Position numbers and translations under genes: made by a program
Notes under the pieces: model-generated
What the model was told of the DNA's origin: nothing
Seen by the model: only the letters and a program-made list of their open reading frames with translations
Databases searched by the model: none
Shown: piece after piece, positions 8,617 to 15,640 of the stretch
How positions within the stretch are numbered: the stretch's first letter is position 1
Layout: each line of letters begins with the position of its first letter
Assembly: GCF_000429225.1 (NCBI RefSeq)
Contig: NZ_AUBL01000004.1
Location: 1-64,000, forward strand
Direction: 5' to 3'
Origin: Actinomyces dentalis DSM 19115
GTDB lineage: Bacteria > Actinomycetota > Actinomycetes > Actinomycetales > Actinomycetaceae
Length of the DNA: 64,000 nucleotides

Positions 8617-9450
8617 TCAGGCGTTGCGCCGCTGGTAGCGCAGGATGGTCAGCGGGGCCATGACGGCCAGGACCAGGAGGGATCCGATGATGGCGGCGCG
8701 CACGTCCCCGGCCGAGCCGGTCGTCCCGTCCAGCAGGTAGCGGCCGCCGTCGACGATGTGGGAGACCGGGTTGTTGCGCACGAATACCTTGAGCCAGCCC
8801 GGCAGCGTGGAGGTGGGCACCATGGCGTTGGACAGGAAGGTCAGGGGGAACAGGACGATGACCGTGAAGGAGGTGACCGCCTGGGCCGAGGAGAAGATCG
8901 TCCCCAGCAGCAGGAAGGTCCAGGCGATCGCCCAGGCGCAGCCCGTGGCCAGGGCGACGGCGCCGGCCGCCCCCGACCAGCCGTTGACGGGCCGGTAGCC
9001 CAGGGCCCAGCCGGTGAGCACGGTCAGGCAGGTGCACACGAGGTAGCGCAGCACGTCGGAGACCATGGGCCCCAGGACGGGGGCGATGCGCGACATGGGC
9101 ATGGTGCGGAAGCGGTCGAAGACGCCCTTGTCCATGTCCTCGCGCAGGTCCACGCCCGCGCTCTGGCTCGTGGTCAGGGCGTTCATGATGATGAGCCCCG
9201 GCACGATCGTGGGCAGGTAGGCCTTGACGTCCCCGGCGATGGCGCCGCCGAAGAGCTCGCCGAACAGGACGGTGAACATGATCGGCTGGATGAGGATGTC
9301 GTAGAACTCCCCCGGGTTGCGCACCATGACGATGAGCGAGCGCCAGGCCATGACCAGGGTGTCGGGGACCAGGCGCGCCTCGCTGAAGCGGGGGGCGCCC
9401 GGGAGCGGGGCCGCGATGGGGGACGGGGCGGTTGCTGCGGGGGAGGTCAT
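8617..9450 (-). CDS. ABC-2 type exporter permease (DrrB-like)
   Basis: 277 residues with six predicted membrane segments and the ABC-2 family pattern. A short cytoplasmic N-terminus (WRSLIVMVRNPGEFYD) precedes the first helix, and NNPVSHIVDGGRYL lies near the end, as in daunorubicin-resistance DrrB permeases. It pairs with the ATPase gene upstream, whose TGA overlaps this ATG by four bases, so the two are translationally coupled. The likely role is drug, lipid or peptide export. The substrate cannot be read from sequence. Confidence 0.9.
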   Translation of the reverse strand: MTSPAATAPSPIAAPLPGAPRFSEARLVPDTLVMAWRSLIVMVRNPGEFYDILIQPIMFTVLFGELFGGAIAGDVKAYLPTIVPGLIIMNALTTSQSAGVDLREDMDKGVFDRFRTMPMSRIAPVLGPMVSDVLRYLVCTCLTVLTGWALGYRPVNGWSGAAGAVALATGCAWAIAWTFLLLGTIFSSAQAVTSFTVIVLFPLTFLSNAMVPTSTLPGWLKVFVRNNPVSHIVDGGRYLLDGTTGSAGDVRAAIIGSLLVLAVMAPLTILRYQRRNA

Positions 9451-10505
9451 GACTGCTCCTTGGCGTTGGAAGGACGGGAGTTCGCGGAAGAGGGGGAGGG
9501 CGCCGACGGCGCTGCGGATCCGGGCGGGGCCGCGCCGTCGTCGTCGTCCTCATGGGGCCGGCCGGTCAGGGCCATGAAGACCGAGTCCAGGCTGGGGCGG
9601 TCCACCGAGACGGTCCTGGGGGACAGGCCGGCGTCGCGCAGGGCCACGAGCACCTCGGTGGCCTGCGAGGCCTCGCTCAGCGGCGTCTGCAGGTGAGTGC
9701 GCTGGTCGACGAGCGCCGGGGCGCGGCCGGTGACCCGCTCGATGATCGCGGCGGTGGCCGCCGCGTCGTCGGGCGCGGCCGGGGTCAGGACGAGCGAGCT
9801 GCTGCCCACCCGGTCCTTGAGCTCGTCGGGCGTGCCCTCGGCGATGAGCCGCCCGGCGTCGATGATGCCGACCCGGTGGGCCAGGCGGTCGGCCTCCTCC
9901 AGGTACTGGGTGGTCAGCAGGATCGTGGAGCCGCCCTCCACCAGGGACCGGATGACGTCCCACATCTGCTCGCGCGTGCGCGGATCCAGGCCGGTGGTGG
10001 GCTCGTCGAGGAAGATGAGCGGGGGCCGGGCGATGAGGGAGACGGCCAGGTCCAGCCTGCGCCGCATCCCGCCGGAGTAGCCGCTCACCCGCTTGCCGCC
10101 GGCCCCGGTGAGGCTGAAGGCGGCCAGCAGCTCGTCGGCCCGCTCGCGCGCCCGCCTCCGGCCAAGGCCCAGCAGGCGCCCGAAGAGCCGCAGGTTCTCC
10201 GCCCCGGTGAGCATCTCGTCGACGCTGGCGTACTGGCCCGTCACCCCGATGAGGCCGCGCACGGCGTGGCGCTCGCGCACCACGTCGTGGCCCAGGACCG
10301 TCGCCCGGCCGCGGGTGGGGGCCAGCAGGGTGGTGATCATGCGCAGCGCCGTCGACTTGCCGGCCCCGTTGGGGCCCAGCAGCCCGTAGACGATGCCGGC
10401 GGGGATCTCCAGGTCCAGGGAGTCGACGGCGGTGAAGGAGCCGAAGGTGCGCGTGAGCCCCTCGGTCCGGACGGCCGGGGGCGGTGCTGTTGTCGTGACT
10501 GTCAT
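9447..10505 (-). CDS. ABC exporter ATP-binding protein (DrrA-like)
   Basis: 352 residues. Walker A GPNGAGKS, signature [14 protein letters not shown] and Walker [14 protein letters not shown] are intact. The roughly 100-residue C-terminal extension after the nucleotide-binding domain is typical of DrrA-type multidrug export ATPases. An in-frame upstream ATG would add 61 residues without similarity. The start beginning [10 protein letters not shown] is preferred because the hexamer CAGCCT (complement of 10513-10518) lies seven bases before it. The first five codons and the whole promoter are duplicated in front of the PanE-like gene at 12068. It forms an operon with the permease. Confidence 0.92.
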   Translation of the reverse strand: MTVTTTAPPPAVRTEGLTRTFGSFTAVDSLDLEIPAGIVYGLLGPNGAGKSTALRMITTLLAPTRGRATVLGHDVVRERHAVRGLIGVTGQYASVDEMLTGAENLRLFGRLLGLGRRRARERADELLAAFSLTGAGGKRVSGYSGGMRRRLDLAVSLIARPPLIFLDEPTTGLDPRTREQMWDVIRSLVEGGSTILLTTQYLEEADRLAHRVGIIDAGRLIAEGTPDELKDRVGSSSLVLTPAAPDDAAATAAIIERVTGRAPALVDQRTHLQTPLSEASQATEVLVALRDAGLSPRTVSVDRPSLDSVFMALTGRPHEDDDDGAAPPGSAAPSAPSPSSANSRPSNAKEQS

Positions 10506-10545
10506 GCCCCCGAGGCTGGGCCCGCGCGGTTTCAGAGCGGCTTCA
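10491..10545. repeat. Duplicated promoter-plus-start segment, copy A
   Basis: These 55 bases match 12054-12107 except for one extra C in a C-run. The segment covers the first five codons (MTVTT), the start codon, the -10-like hexamer and two 11-bp-spaced direct repeats. Both copies have the same orientation and bracket about 1.5 kb containing the XRE gene and the PanE-like gene. Confidence 0.95.
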
Positions 10546-10566
10546 GCGCGACGCCGCCGGGTTTCA
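10526..10566 (-). promoter_or_regulatory. Candidate SARP operator upstream of the ABC exporter
   Basis: On the minus strand TGAAGCCGC (10537-10545) and TGAAACCGC (10526-10534) are direct repeats 11 bp apart. The proximal one ends seven bases before the -10-like CAGCCT. A third related copy, TGAAACCC, ends at 10566, 21 bp further out. Direct repeats at helical spacing next to -10 are the classic SARP/AfsR site. Binding by the adjacent regulator is inferred. Confidence 0.5.
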
Positions 10567-10637
10567 CCCTCCGGTGCCGGGAGCGTCGTACCCGCGTCCG
10601 TCTGCTCGACGGCGGTTTCGGGCCGGGCGGCAGGCAC

Positions 10638-10657
10638 TAGCATGTCGTCACCGACAT
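10638..10657 (+). promoter_or_regulatory. -10 hexamer with overlapping inverted repeat before the XRE gene
   Basis: TAGCAT (10638-10643) resembles a -10 box. It abuts a 6-bp inverted repeat, ATGTCG-TCAC-CGACAT (10642-10657), just upstream of the XRE gene. This is a likely autorepression site for the encoded helix-turn-helix protein. Confidence 0.5.
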
Positions 10658-10680
10658 ATCCCACAAGGCGGTGAGAGCAC

Positions 10681-10962
10681 ATGGACATCTACGAGCTTCT
10701 CGGCGAGGATCCAGGCACCCCCGGTCACAGCCGCGCGCGCAGCCTGGTGGCTGCCGACCGGGCGCTGGTCCGCGATCTGGTCGCCGTGCGCGAGCGCGGC
10801 GGAATGACTCAGGCCGACGTCGCGCGCGCCATGGGCACCGACCAGGCCTCCGTCTCCCGGTTCGAGTCGGGCAATTCGGACGCCCACCTGTCCACGGTGC
10901 GGCGTTACGCCAAGGCCGTGGGCGCACTCATCCGCCACGAGGTGGTACCGGTCGACGAGTAG
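10681..10962 (+). CDS. XRE-family helix-turn-helix regulator
   Basis: 93 residues. A short N-terminus is followed by a Cro/CI-type helix-turn-helix, MTQADVARAMGTDQASVSRFESG, whose recognition-helix segment QASVSRFE is typical of the XRE superfamily and of HigA/HipB-like antitoxins. No toxin-like gene is adjacent, so it is either a stand-alone regulator or an orphan antitoxin. GGTG precedes the ATG. A palindrome overlaps its promoter, suggesting autoregulation. It lies inside the 1.5-kb segment bracketed by the 54-bp direct repeats and faces away from the ABC exporter. Confidence 0.8.
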   Translation: MDIYELLGEDPGTPGHSRARSLVAADRALVRDLVAVRERGGMTQADVARAMGTDQASVSRFESGNSDAHLSTVRRYAKAVGALIRHEVVPVDE

Positions 10963-11036
10963 CGACCCGGCGCCCGGTCGGCCGGGGCCGCTGCCGGACG
11001 GGCCCGGCACGGGGCGGCGCGTCTTCCGCAGGCTCC

Positions 11037-12068
11037 TCAACGACGGTCGGCATCGACGTCGTCGGATTCATGACGAGCCGCCTTGGCCCGGGCCGCCTGG
11101 TAGCTCTCGTAGAAGACGGGCGCGGGGATCCCGTGAGCCCGACCGTGCTCGTAGACGGCCGTGCACACGAACAGCAGGTCGTCGGGGTTGCCGTGCAGGG
11201 TCATGATCCTGCGCGTGAGCGGGCTCCTGGCGAACATGCGCTTCATGAGGGGGGCGGAAACGGCCGTCGGCAGCCTGTAGGCGAGCATCTCGCCGCGGTA
11301 GTCCCTCAGGTTCACGCCCCGCGAGGCCACGATCCCCGACGTCTCGCGGATCGCCCTGACCGTCCGGGCGAGCATCCTGGTCGAGCCCATGAGCCGCTCC
11401 GCCGAGCGCGCCGTGTCCCCGACGTCGCCGTACATCCCCGCCACGGCGACGACGCCGGCGTTGATGGCCATGTGCAGCCAGATCCACTCCAGCATGTCGT
11501 GGGGGTGCTCCAGGCCGATGCCGCAGGAGGCGAAGAGCGCCTCCACCCGCTCGTAGTGCGGGAAGCGGGCCCTGTCGCGCCGCTCCAGCATGACGTGGTC
11601 GAACACGCAGCAGGCGAGCCGGCTCCCCGTGATGCTCCCGCCCGCCACCGGGTAGCCCAGGACGAACTCGCGCCCGGCCATGAGGCCGTCCAGCTCCTCG
11701 CGCCCGCCCCACAACCCGCAGCACAGCAGGACGGGGCCCTCTACGCCGTTCGCGTCGAGGTCGGCCATCACCCCGGCGGCGCCGCCCGAGGGCACCGAGA
11801 CCACAATGAGGTCGTAGTCGGCGCGCGTGCGGTGATGGACGCGGTAGCGGCCATGGGACGGCGCGCCCCTCGGGTCGCTCCGGCCGTCGAGGATCTCGAC
11901 GTCGAGCGAGTCGATCCCCGCCCTCGCGCTGCTCCGGCGCACCAGGTGCTCGACGTGGTGTCCGGCCCTCTGGAACAGGTATCCGTACGTCGCGCCGATG
12001 ACCCCCAGGCCGACGACGAGGATGTTCATGGGCGCCACGGGGCGCCAGTCGCGTGTCGTGACTGTCAT
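11037..12068 (-). CDS. Ketopantoate-reductase-like (PanE/ApbA family) oxidoreductase
   Basis: 343 residues. The N-terminal Rossmann motif GLGVIGATYG follows MNILVV, and the C-terminal helical domain is the size expected for the PanE/ApbA superfamily. Divergence is considerable, so the true substrate may not be ketopantoate. The start at 12068 lies in the duplicated 54-bp segment and adds MTVTTRDWRPVAP before the MNILVV start most homologues would use (12029). The longer start is supported by CAGCCT six bases upstream, and neither start has a Shine-Dalgarno. It thus appears to have acquired the promoter and first codons of the ABC ATPase gene and is probably co-regulated with it. Confidence 0.75.
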   Translation of the reverse strand: MTVTTRDWRPVAPMNILVVGLGVIGATYGYLFQRAGHHVEHLVRRSSARAGIDSLDVEILDGRSDPRGAPSHGRYRVHHRTRADYDLIVVSVPSGGAAGVMADLDANGVEGPVLLCCGLWGGREELDGLMAGREFVLGYPVAGGSITGSRLACCVFDHVMLERRDRARFPHYERVEALFASCGIGLEHPHDMLEWIWLHMAINAGVVAVAGMYGDVGDTARSAERLMGSTRMLARTVRAIRETSGIVASRGVNLRDYRGEMLAYRLPTAVSAPLMKRMFARSPLTRRIMTLHGNPDDLLFVCTAVYEHGRAHGIPAPVFYESYQAARAKAARHESDDVDADRR

Positions 12069-12107
12069 GCCCCGAGGCTGGGCCCGCGCGGTTTCAGAGC
12101 GGCTTCA
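12054..12107. repeat. Duplicated promoter-plus-start segment, copy B
   Basis: This is the second copy of the segment at 10491-10545, identical apart from one missing C. It carries the start codon of the PanE-like gene, CAGCCT (12075-12080) and the 11-bp-spaced direct repeats (12088-12096 and 12099-12107). The third, distal repeat of copy A is absent here. Confidence 0.95.
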
Positions 12108-12139
12108 CGCCGGCCCCGCCCCGCTCCGGCCCGGGGCGC

Positions 12140-13135
12140 TCAGGCCTTGCGCAGCAGCACCCGGCTCATATGGTGGTCGGCGTCCTTGTGCAGCACCAGG
12201 GTCGCCCGCCCGCGCGTGGGCGCGATGTTCTCCCGCAGATTGACCAGGTTGACGCTCTCCCACACCCCGTTCGCCGCCGCCACGGCGATGTCGTCGGGAA
12301 TGGCGGCGTAGCGCTGGAAGTAGGAGGCGGGGTCGTTGAAGGCCGTGCGCTTGAGGGTCAGGAAGCGCTCCAGGTACCAGGCGCGGATGTCATCGGGGTC
12401 GGCGTCGACGTAGATCGAGAAGTCGATGAAGTCGCTCACCGCCAGGGCCGACGGCCCCCCGCCCGCGCCCGCGGCGCTGCGACGGCGCGGGGCTGGCTGG
12501 AGGACGTTGAGCCCCTCCAGCACCAGCACGTCGGGGCGGTCGACGACGACACTGCGCCCGGGCAGGACGTCGTAGACCGTGTGGGAGTACACCGGCGCCC
12601 GCACCCGCGGGGCCCCGGACTTGACCGCCGCCACGAAGCGCAGCAGGGCCCGGCGGTCGTAGGACTCGGGGAAGCCCTTGCGGGCCGTGAGCCCGCGCGC
12701 CTCCAGCACGGCGTTGGGCAGCAGGAACCCGTCGGTGGTCACCAGGTCCACCCGGGGGGTGTCCGGGAAGCGGGCCAGCAGGTGGGCGATCAGGCGCGCC
12801 GTCGTCGACTTGCCCACGGCCACCGAGCCGGCCACCGCCACGACGAAGGGCGTGGGCGGCTGCGCCACACCCAGGAAGTCCGCGGTGCGCCGGGCGCGCT
12901 CGCGGGTGGAGGCGATGTAGGTCTCCAGCAGCGCCGTCAGGGGGCGGTAGACGGCGTCGACCTCCGGCAGGTCGATGGGGTCGCCCAGGCCGCGCAGCTT
13001 CTCGACGTCGGCCTGCGTCAGCGGCAGCGGCGCGGTGGACGCCAGCGCCCGCCACTGCTCGCGGGACAGCTCGATGTAGGGCGAGTGACGGCGGTCGGCG
13101 CCCGGGCCGGGGGCGGCGGGGACGGAGCGGCTCAC
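12140..13135 (-). CDS. coaA: Pantothenate kinase type I
   Basis: 331 residues. CoaA phosphorylates pantothenate, the first and regulated step of CoA synthesis. The sequence has the P-loop GSVAVGKST, the DLVTTDGFLLPN block, the KGFPESYD motif and the C-terminal WESVNLVNLRENI segment of prokaryotic type I kinases. The GTG start (VSRSVPAAPG) is chosen because the family N-terminus SPYIELSREQWR follows shortly and CACACT (complement of 13142-13147) lies six bases upstream. A much longer open frame upstream runs antisense to glmS and was rejected. The gene diverges from glmS. With acpS nearby, it links CoA supply to acyl-carrier activation. Confidence 0.95.
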   Translation of the reverse strand: MSRSVPAAPGPGADRRHSPYIELSREQWRALASTAPLPLTQADVEKLRGLGDPIDLPEVDAVYRPLTALLETYIASTRERARRTADFLGVAQPPTPFVVAVAGSVAVGKSTTARLIAHLLARFPDTPRVDLVTTDGFLLPNAVLEARGLTARKGFPESYDRRALLRFVAAVKSGAPRVRAPVYSHTVYDVLPGRSVVVDRPDVLVLEGLNVLQPAPRRRSAAGAGGGPSALAVSDFIDFSIYVDADPDDIRAWYLERFLTLKRTAFNDPASYFQRYAAIPDDIAVAAANGVWESVNLVNLRENIAPTRGRATLVLHKDADHHMSRVLLRKA

Positions 13136-13225
13136 CGGCCAAGTGTGACGCACCGGGGGGCGCCGCGCCCGACTCGGGCGGGGGCGCGGCGCGCTCGCAA
13201 CGACGAGGCTCACAGCCCGCCCGCG

Positions 13226-13254
13226 TTGAGCCCGCGCGGCACTCGTGATTCGAT
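13226..13254 (+). promoter_or_regulatory. Candidate glmS promoter
   Basis: TTGAGC (13226-13231) and TTCGAT (13249-13254) are 17 bp apart. The -10 box ends seven bases before the ATG, so the transcript would be essentially leaderless. There is therefore no room for a glmS ribozyme. Confidence 0.5.
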
Positions 13255-13261
13255 CAGTCCC

Positions 13262-15157
13262 ATGTGCGGAATTGTCGGCCACGCAGGCCCCCCGACGACC
13301 CCCTCGGACCGATCCCTGACGGTGCTCATGGACGGGCTGAGCCGCCTGGAGTACCGCGGCTACGACTCGGCGGGCGTGGCGCTCGTCGGCCAGGGCCTCG
13401 ACATCGTCAAGACCGCCGGCAAGCTCGACCACCTGCGCCAGGCCCTGGCCGCCAACCCGCCCGCCCCCGCCGTGTGCGGCATCGGGCACACCCGCTGGGC
13501 CACCCACGGCGGGCCGACGACCCTCAACGCCCACCCGCACCGGGCGGGCAGCCTCGCCGTCGTCCACAACGGCATCATCGAGAACTTCCGCCCCCTGCGC
13601 GCCGAGGTGGAGGCGGCCGGGCGCGAGCTGGTCTCCGCCACGGACACCGAGGTCGTCGCCCAGCTCCTCGACCTGGACTTCACGGCCCGCCTGGCCCGGG
13701 CCGCGGCGGCCGACGGCGCCGCCGACACCGCCGCCCTGCTGGTGGAGTCCATGCGGGCCGTGACCGCCCGCCTGGAGGGCACCTTCGCGCTCCTGGTCGT
13801 CACCCCGCTGGCCCCCGGCGTCATCGTCGCCGCCCGCCGCTCCAGCCCGCTGGTCATCGGCCTGGGCGAGGGGGAGAACTTCCTGGGCTCCGACGTCGCC
13901 GCCTTCGTCGCCTTCACCTCCCGGGCCGCCGAGGTCGACGACGACCAGGTCCTGGCCCTGAGCGCCGACGCCGTGCGCGTGTGGGACAAGGACGGCAACG
14001 CCGTCGAGCCCAGGACCTGGGAGGTCACCTGGGACGCCTCGGCGGCCGTCAAGGGCGGGTACGCCACCTTCATGGACAAGGAGATCCACGAGCAGCCCGC
14101 CGCCGTGGCCGACACCCTGCGCGGGCGCGTGGACGGGGCCGGCGCGATCGTCCTGGACGAGATGCGCATCGAGCCGACCATCCTGCGCAGCATCGACAAG
14201 ATCATCGTCGTCGCCTGCGGCACGGCCGCCTACGCCGGGCACGTGGCCAAGTACGCCATCGAGCACTGGTGCCGCATCCCCGTGGAGATCGAGCTGGCCC
14301 ACGAGTTCCGCTACCGCGACCCCATTGTGAGCGAGAAGACCCTGACCGTGGCCATCTCCCAGTCGGGGGAGACCATGGACACCATCCAGGCGGTGCGCCA
14401 CGCCCGCGAGCAGGGCTCCAGGGTCCTGGCCATCGTCAACACCTACGGGTCGACCATCGCCCGCGAGGCCGACGCCGTCCTGTACACCCACGCCGGGCCG
14501 GAGGTGGCCGTGGCCTCCACCAAGGCCTTCCTCGCCCAGATCACCGCCTGCTACCTGCTGGGCCTGTACCTGGCGCAGCTGCGCGGCAACAAGTGGCCCG
14601 ACGAGGTCGCCGACTACCTGGACAAGCTCGGCCGGATGCCCGCCAAGATCCAGCGCCTCATCGACGGGCAGGAGCGGGCCGTGCGCGCCCTGGGCGCCGA
14701 GCTGTCCGACCGGGCGTCCTTCCTGTTCCTGGGCCGGCACGTGGGCTACCCGGTGGCCCTGGAGGGGGCGCTCAAGCTCAAGGAGCTCGCCTACGTCCAC
14801 GCCGAGGGCTTCGCCGCCGGGGAGCTCAAGCACGGGCCCATCGCCCTGGTGGAGGACGGCCTGCCCGTGTTCATCATCGTGCCCACGCCCCGCCGCCCCG
14901 TCCTGCACGACAAGGTCATCTCCAACATCCAGGAGGTCCGCGCCCGCGGCGCCCGCGCCATCGTCATCGCCGAGGAGGGCGACGCCGCCGTGGACCCCTT
15001 CGCCGACGACGTCATCCGGGTCCCCGCCGCGCCCACCCTCATGTGGCCGCTGCTCACCGTGGTGCCGCTGCAGATCTTCGCCGCCGCCCTGGCCGACGCC
15101 AAGGGCCTGGACATCGACCAGCCCCGCAACCTCGCCAAGTCCGTCACCGTGGAGTGA
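13262..15157 (+). CDS. glmS: Glutamine--fructose-6-phosphate aminotransferase (isomerising)
   Basis: 631 residues. GlmS makes glucosamine-6-phosphate from fructose-6-phosphate and glutamine, the entry to amino-sugar and cell-wall synthesis. The N-terminal glutaminase domain starts MCGIVGHAG, so Cys2 becomes the nucleophile after Met removal, and GHTRWATHG follows. Two C-terminal SIS isomerase domains carry AISQSGETMDTI and the KELAYVHAEGF segment. The end, DIDQPRNLAKSVTVE, is the family C-terminus. The last 14 bases overlap the convergent acpS gene. Full length, no anomalies. Confidence 0.97.
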   Translation: MCGIVGHAGPPTTPSDRSLTVLMDGLSRLEYRGYDSAGVALVGQGLDIVKTAGKLDHLRQALAANPPAPAVCGIGHTRWATHGGPTTLNAHPHRAGSLAVVHNGIIENFRPLRAEVEAAGRELVSATDTEVVAQLLDLDFTARLARAAAADGAADTAALLVESMRAVTARLEGTFALLVVTPLAPGVIVAARRSSPLVIGLGEGENFLGSDVAAFVAFTSRAAEVDDDQVLALSADAVRVWDKDGNAVEPRTWEVTWDASAAVKGGYATFMDKEIHEQPAAVADTLRGRVDGAGAIVLDEMRIEPTILRSIDKIIVVACGTAAYAGHVAKYAIEHWCRIPVEIELAHEFRYRDPIVSEKTLTVAISQSGETMDTIQAVRHAREQGSRVLAIVNTYGSTIAREADAVLYTHAGPEVAVASTKAFLAQITACYLLGLYLAQLRGNKWPDEVADYLDKLGRMPAKIQRLIDGQERAVRALGAELSDRASFLFLGRHVGYPVALEGALKLKELAYVHAEGFAAGELKHGPIALVEDGLPVFIIVPTPRRPVLHDKVISNIQEVRARGARAIVIAEEGDAAVDPFADDVIRVPAAPTLMWPLLTVVPLQIFAAALADAKGLDIDQPRNLAKSVTVE

Positions 15158-15566
15158 GGCGGCCGGCCGGGGCTCCGGCCTGGGACTCGGCGACGACGAA
15201 GGCCTGGGCGATGCCGGCGTCGTGCGCCAGGGACAGGTGCCAGCGCCGCGCCCCGAGCCCGGCCGCCGCGGCCGCCACGACCCCGCCCAGGGCCAGGCGC
15301 GGGGGAGCCGCCCCGCCGCCCAGGACCTCGATATCGCGGTAGCGCCAGCCGGCCGGCGCCGCCAGGCCCGCGGCCGCCAGCGCCGAGCCCAGGGCCTTGA
15401 GCACGGCCTCCTTGGCGGCCAGGCGCGCCGCCACGGCCCGCGCCCGGCCCCCGCAGGCGGCCGCCTCGGCGTCGGTCAGCAGGCGCCGCTCCAGCCCCGG
15501 CGCCGCCTTCAGGCGCGCGGCCAGGCGCGCCACATCGACCACGTCCACTCCGATGCCCACGATCAC
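15144..15566 (-). CDS. acpS: Holo-[acyl-carrier-protein] synthase
   Basis: 140 residues. AcpS transfers 4'-phosphopantetheine from CoA to acyl carrier protein. GIGVDVVDVARL at the N-terminus and RLAAKEAVLKALG (Mg2+ and CoA binding) are diagnostic, and HLSLAHDAG is the C-terminal motif. The gene is GTG-initiated. CACACT (complement of 15573-15578) lies six bases upstream, so the mRNA is probably leaderless. The 3' end overlaps glmS by 14 bases on the opposite strand. Confidence 0.95.
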   Translation of the reverse strand: MIVGIGVDVVDVARLAARLKAAPGLERRLLTDAEAAACGGRARAVAARLAAKEAVLKALGSALAAAGLAAPAGWRYRDIEVLGGGAAPPRLALGGVVAAAAAGLGARRWHLSLAHDAGIAQAFVVAESQAGAPAGRLTPR

Positions 15567-15640
15567 GGGTCCAGTGTGCCCCGCCCCGGCGCGCCCGGCC
15601 GGGCCCGGCGCGCCGGGGCGCGCGATGCCACCATGGGACG

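Noticed and set aside
4970-9553. Minus-strand open frame of over 1500 codons opposite glmM and the SARP gene
   Set aside because: Long antisense frames are expected at about 73% GC. The composition is Arg/Gly/Ala/Gln-rich, has no domain, and the opposite strand carries clear family motifs.
13136-13261. glmS ribozyme or riboswitch upstream of glmS
   Set aside because: The -10 box ends seven bases before the start codon, leaving no leader, and no ribozyme-like sequence is present.
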